Shown here: in pieces, positions 7,773-9,922 of the stretch | Layout of the letters: each line of letters opens with the position of its first letter | Position numbering within the stretch: the stretch's first letter is position 1 | Origin: Nevskiaceae bacterium | GTDB lineage: Bacteria; Pseudomonadota; Gammaproteobacteria; Steroidobacterales; Steroidobacteraceae | Length of the DNA stretch: 9,922 nucleotides | Assembly (NCBI GenBank): GCA_031277355.1 | Contig: JAITMN010000157.1 | Span: 1-9,922, forward strand | Direction of reading: 5' to 3' | Notes under the pieces: model-generated | Told to the model about the DNA's origin: nothing | What the model saw: only the letters and a program-made list of their open reading frames with translations | Databases searched by the model: none | Translations under genes and position numbers: made by a program

Positions 7773-7794
7773 AAGCCTCTGCCGCGGGCGGGGT

Positions 7795-9174
7795 ATGATG
7801 CGGGCGATGACACGCCATCCCCATTCCCATCCCCGCCGGCTGGATTCTTCGCTTTGTGCTGCGCTGCTGGGCGCATGGTTTTGCTGCAGCGCCGTCGCGG
7901 CCGAGATTTCCTCCATGCCCACAGGCTGGTCGGTGCGCGGCGAAGGCGAGGGTGTGACCTTCTGGCCCAATGATCTGAAGGCCGACGAATTGCTGGAAAT
8001 CTGGATCGGGCCACCTGCCAACCTGCAATCCGGCGTCAATTTGCAGAGCCAGTTGCCCCGGTTTCGCAGTGCGGCCGGAGTCGCCACAGGTAGCCCTTGC
8101 CAACCTCCGCAACCCGTGCCGGGCTTGGACGCGATCCAACAGGGCTGCATGGGGTCCGACGGCATCGTACTGACCGACATGCTGCTGCATCTGGGCCCGC
8201 CCGGTTACTTGCCAAGCCAAGGCCGTTTGTTGCGTATGCGTACGCGCGGCGCTGAGTTCCTGAACCGCCATGTGGATGGCATTGCCCAAACTTGGCAGAT
8301 CGCCGCGCGAGGCGATCAGAAAGAACTGCTGAAACGCCACGGTCTGTCCGAATACCAATGGAAAGCCTTGCAGATCGAGAAGGCCATCCACACCGCGCCC
8401 GGCAAGGGCATTGCCGACAGCCAGATCGTCGGTATCTACGTCGCCCAGCAATATGCGCTGAATCCCGTGTCAAACGTGTTCGAGTACGAAAACAAATTCT
8501 GGTTGCTGCTCAAGAATGGCATGGCGTACCGGAATCCGAGTTTCCCGCCCGATGAGATCAACGCCGAAGCGTCGCTCAAGCTGGAGCCCGACAAGTGGCG
8601 GCAGTGGCGCAAGCCTTTTCTCAGCGACAAATATGAATACCTCACCTCCAATGGCGAGTGGGCGTCGCTGGGCACTGGCGCGCTGACTCAGCCGGCGCCC
8701 AATGGCACACGCTTGAGCGGCGAGTTCAGTTCGTACAGCAACTTCGGCACGATGTACACGGGCATGAGTTCAAGCCGTTCTTCGTGGTACTTCGGCGAGG
8801 ATGGCCGCTTTCAAACTTCCTCCTCCGGCACGATTGGCTCCGGCTTGTTTGTCGAGACGACGGGCGTAACCGTCAGTTCAACCAGTTCGGCTGATGCCAA
8901 GGGGTCGCGCTCATCGACGTCCATCTCCGGGCGTCCCGGCAGTTCCACGTCAACGCCGGTGGCGGCCGGCGGCAGCAGCAGTTCCCGCAGCAATGACGGT
9001 TCGGATCGCCGCGGCACTTACAAGATCAAGGGCTGGGTGCTGGAACTGCACCGCGACAATGGTCAGGTGGATCGCCTGTTGATCAGCTTTTCCTTCCCGG
9101 CGAAGAGCGGGGAGGGTTTTACTTCCGTCAACATCGGCACGACGCAGTATTTCAAGCCACGGGAGAAGGATTAG
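7795..9174 (+). CDS. Exported serine-rich protein of unknown function
   Basis: I do not recognise a named function. Counting from ATG 7795 the product has 459 residues. A Sec signal peptide ends near residue 36 (core SLCAALLGAWFCCSAVAA, then EIS), so it is exported. Residues 37-300 form an ordered region with two cysteines (C102, C118) that could pair, and a segment FWLLLKNGMAYRNPSFPPDE (235-254) followed by a W-x-x-W pair (268 and 271). A Ser/Thr/Gly-rich stretch (about 312-403) comes next. The last part (about 405-455) has alternating strand pattern (RGTYKIKGWVLELHRDNGQ) that recalls a lipocalin-like barrel end; this is resemblance only. Starts at TTG 7768, ATG 7798 and ATG 7807 are also possible; the G-rich run just before 7795 does not decide. 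It is transcribed away from the secretion operon. The signal peptide makes it an unlikely type I substrate. Confidence 0.8.
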   Translation: MMRAMTRHPHSHPRRLDSSLCAALLGAWFCCSAVAAEISSMPTGWSVRGEGEGVTFWPNDLKADELLEIWIGPPANLQSGVNLQSQLPRFRSAAGVATGSPCQPPQPVPGLDAIQQGCMGSDGIVLTDMLLHLGPPGYLPSQGRLLRMRTRGAEFLNRHVDGIAQTWQIAARGDQKELLKRHGLSEYQWKALQIEKAIHTAPGKGIADSQIVGIYVAQQYALNPVSNVFEYENKFWLLLKNGMAYRNPSFPPDEINAEASLKLEPDKWRQWRKPFLSDKYEYLTSNGEWASLGTGALTQPAPNGTRLSGEFSSYSNFGTMYTGMSSSRSSWYFGEDGRFQTSSSGTIGSGLFVETTGVTVSSTSSADAKGSRSSTSISGRPGSSTSTPVAAGGSSSSRSNDGSDRRGTYKIKGWVLELHRDNGQVDRLLISFSFPAKSGEGFTSVNIGTTQYFKPREKD

Positions 9175-9248
9175 ATTTTCTTCCGGTTGCGAGTCTGCCC
9201 TGCGGCCATGAGTGCAGATTGGAATAAAGGCGCTTTGTCGATGAGCAC
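9175..9248 (+). other. Short intergenic gap with possible 14-codon upstream reading frame
   Basis: No terminator hairpin with a T-run is visible after the serine-rich gene, so read-through into the next gene is plausible. An ATG at 9208 opens a frame of 14 codons whose TGA (9250-9252) overlaps the next gene's ATG as ATGA. It has no clear ribosome binding site and may be chance. Confidence 0.3.
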
Positions 9249-9922
9249 ATGAAAAAATCTCCACCCTCCGGACTGGTGACATTCATCGGCATCGTCTTCA
9301 TCGCCTATGGCGGCTATGGCCTCGTTCGCTCGCTGTGGGCGGTATGGGTCAGCAGCGCGCTGTTTGGCGCGGTTGCGATGGCGACCGGAATCGGCGCCAT
9401 CAGTAATCGTCGCTGGTCAAGGTATTGCGCTTATTTCGTCACCGCCACTCTGGCATGGAATTTGTTGTTCGGCGTGGCGTCGCACCTGCTGCGGCGGATC
9501 ATGGATGACGCCTATGCGGAATCGGGTCCGTCGATCACGCGGTTTGCGCCCTTGCTTGCCATCCTCGCAACAGCGATGGTTTGCAGTTATGTGCTCAAAT
9601 TGCGCTTCGGTCAGCCGGTTGCCCCGAAGATGCCCGGTCTGGGCAAGGGCTGGTTGCTGCTGCTGTCGCTGGTAACGATGCACATCGCATCCGCCCTCGT
9701 CAGCAAGGTGTATTTTGCCTGGATGACCGGTGCGATTGAATTTTCGTACCGCGCCTACAGACCCGCAGGAAACCCGCACCCGGCCACCTACACCCTCGAC
9801 AGCAATCCGGTGGATTACTGGTGGGTGATGATCGGCTACGGGCTGTTTGCCGTGGGGATGCTCGGCTATGCCATCAAGCTGATCATCGGGTTTTGCATGG
9901 AACCAAACGGGGATCGAGCCAA
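9249..9922 (+). CDS. Multi-pass membrane protein, unknown function, cut by window end
   Basis: An open frame begins at ATG 9249 and is still open after 224 codons at the window edge, so the C-terminus is missing. An in-frame TAA at 9225 limits how far upstream the gene could begin, and ATG 9249 is the only good start. The N-terminus is MKKSPPSG, then about six hydrophobic segments: roughly residues 9-28, 34-52, 60-80, 98-117, 134-157 and 190-215. Short charged loops (NRRWSR near 53-58, RRIMDD near 82-87) separate them, and a longer polar loop with Pro and Tyr lies near 160-190. It should be an inner-membrane protein. I do not recognise the family. It follows the serine-rich gene by 74 nt in the same direction with no terminator, so the two may be co-transcribed. 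The ribosome binding site is poor (AAAGG 18 nt upstream). Confidence 0.75.
   Translation, partial: MKKSPPSGLVTFIGIVFIAYGGYGLVRSLWAVWVSSALFGAVAMATGIGAISNRRWSRYCAYFVTATLAWNLLFGVASHLLRRIMDDAYAESGPSITRFAPLLAILATAMVCSYVLKLRFGQPVAPKMPGLGKGWLLLLSLVTMHIASALVSKVYFAWMTGAIEFSYRAYRPAGNPHPATYTLDSNPVDYWWVMIGYGLFAVGMLGYAIKLIIGFCMEPNGDRA

Larger units (their letters stand above)
7712..7794. promoter_or_regulatory. Divergent control region between the secretion operon and the serine-rich protein gene
   Basis: This is the only non-coding stretch between the two transcription directions and is clearly richer in A/T (about 7741-7778) than the rest of the window. It should hold the promoters for both sides. No strong sigma-70 promoter pair stands out. 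Best candidates: for the plus strand a GATAAT -10-like hexamer at 7742-7747 without a good -35; for the minus strand TTGATT (7745-7750) and CAGAAT (7721-7726) separated by 18 nt. These overlap one another, so the two promoters could compete. Confidence 0.6.

Noticed and set aside
7712..8014. N-terminal extension of the TolC-like protein by 101 residues
   Set aside because: It would place a basic, disordered stretch before an obvious signal peptide, and it overlaps the start of the divergent gene antisense.
7747..8451. Minus-strand open frame opposite the serine-rich protein gene
   Set aside because: No domain signature, and it would overlap both the control region and a plus-strand gene with a clear signal peptide.
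8760..9000. Possible tandem DNA repeat in the serine-rich segment
   Set aside because: Serine codons are mixed (TCG, AGC, AGT, TCC) and no repeat unit recurs at the DNA level, so it is protein low complexity and not a microsatellite.
7795..9174. Serine-rich protein as cargo of the type I channel
   Set aside because: It has a clear Sec signal peptide and no RTX repeats, and type I substrates normally lack an N-terminal signal peptide.
9307..9675. Plus-strand 122-codon frame at the right end
   Set aside because: Cys/Arg-rich with no pattern. A different frame from ATG 9249 gives a coherent multi-helix membrane protein over the same bases.

Overview
The window looks like chromosomal DNA from a high-GC Gram-negative proteobacterium. 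The evidence is an outer-membrane TolC-type protein, a HlyD-type periplasmic adaptor, Sec signal peptides, strong G/C third-position bias and tightly packed genes. A gammaproteobacterium is my guess from the gene families (LssB/LapB-type exporter, ModF-like ATPase, GntR/FCD regulator, gamma carbonic anhydrase). I cannot fix the genus. I see no rRNA, tRNA, insertion sequence, CRISPR array or attachment site.

Layout. Positions 29-7711 hold six genes, all on the minus strand and read right to left: a TolC-type outer-membrane protein, a type I secretion permease/ATPase, a HlyD-type adaptor, a GntR/FCD regulator, a tandem ABC ATPase of the ModF type, and a gamma-carbonic-anhydrase-like hexapeptide protein. 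Junctions are 26 nt, an 8-nt overlap, 1 nt, 24 nt and a 4-nt ATGA overlap, which strongly suggests one operon. A short AT-rich divergent control region (7712-7794) separates this operon from two plus-strand genes: an exported, serine-rich protein of unknown function (7795-9174) and a six-helix membrane protein that runs off the right edge (9249 onward).

How the genes may work together. The first three minus-strand genes supply the outer-membrane, ATPase and adaptor parts of a complete type I secretion channel, of the kind that exports large RTX-type adhesins or other repeat proteins. The ATPase carries a C39-like N-terminal domain that appears to lack the peptidase residues, so it probably recognises substrate rather than cutting a leader. 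No RTX substrate, LapD/LapG-type control gene or protease is visible, so the cargo must lie outside the window or be unrecognised. The embedded GntR regulator may control the exporter operon. The ModF-like ATPase and the carbonic-anhydrase-like protein are probably housekeeping genes co-transcribed with it. The divergent serine-rich protein has a Sec signal peptide, so it is unlikely to be cargo of the channel, but it shares the control region.
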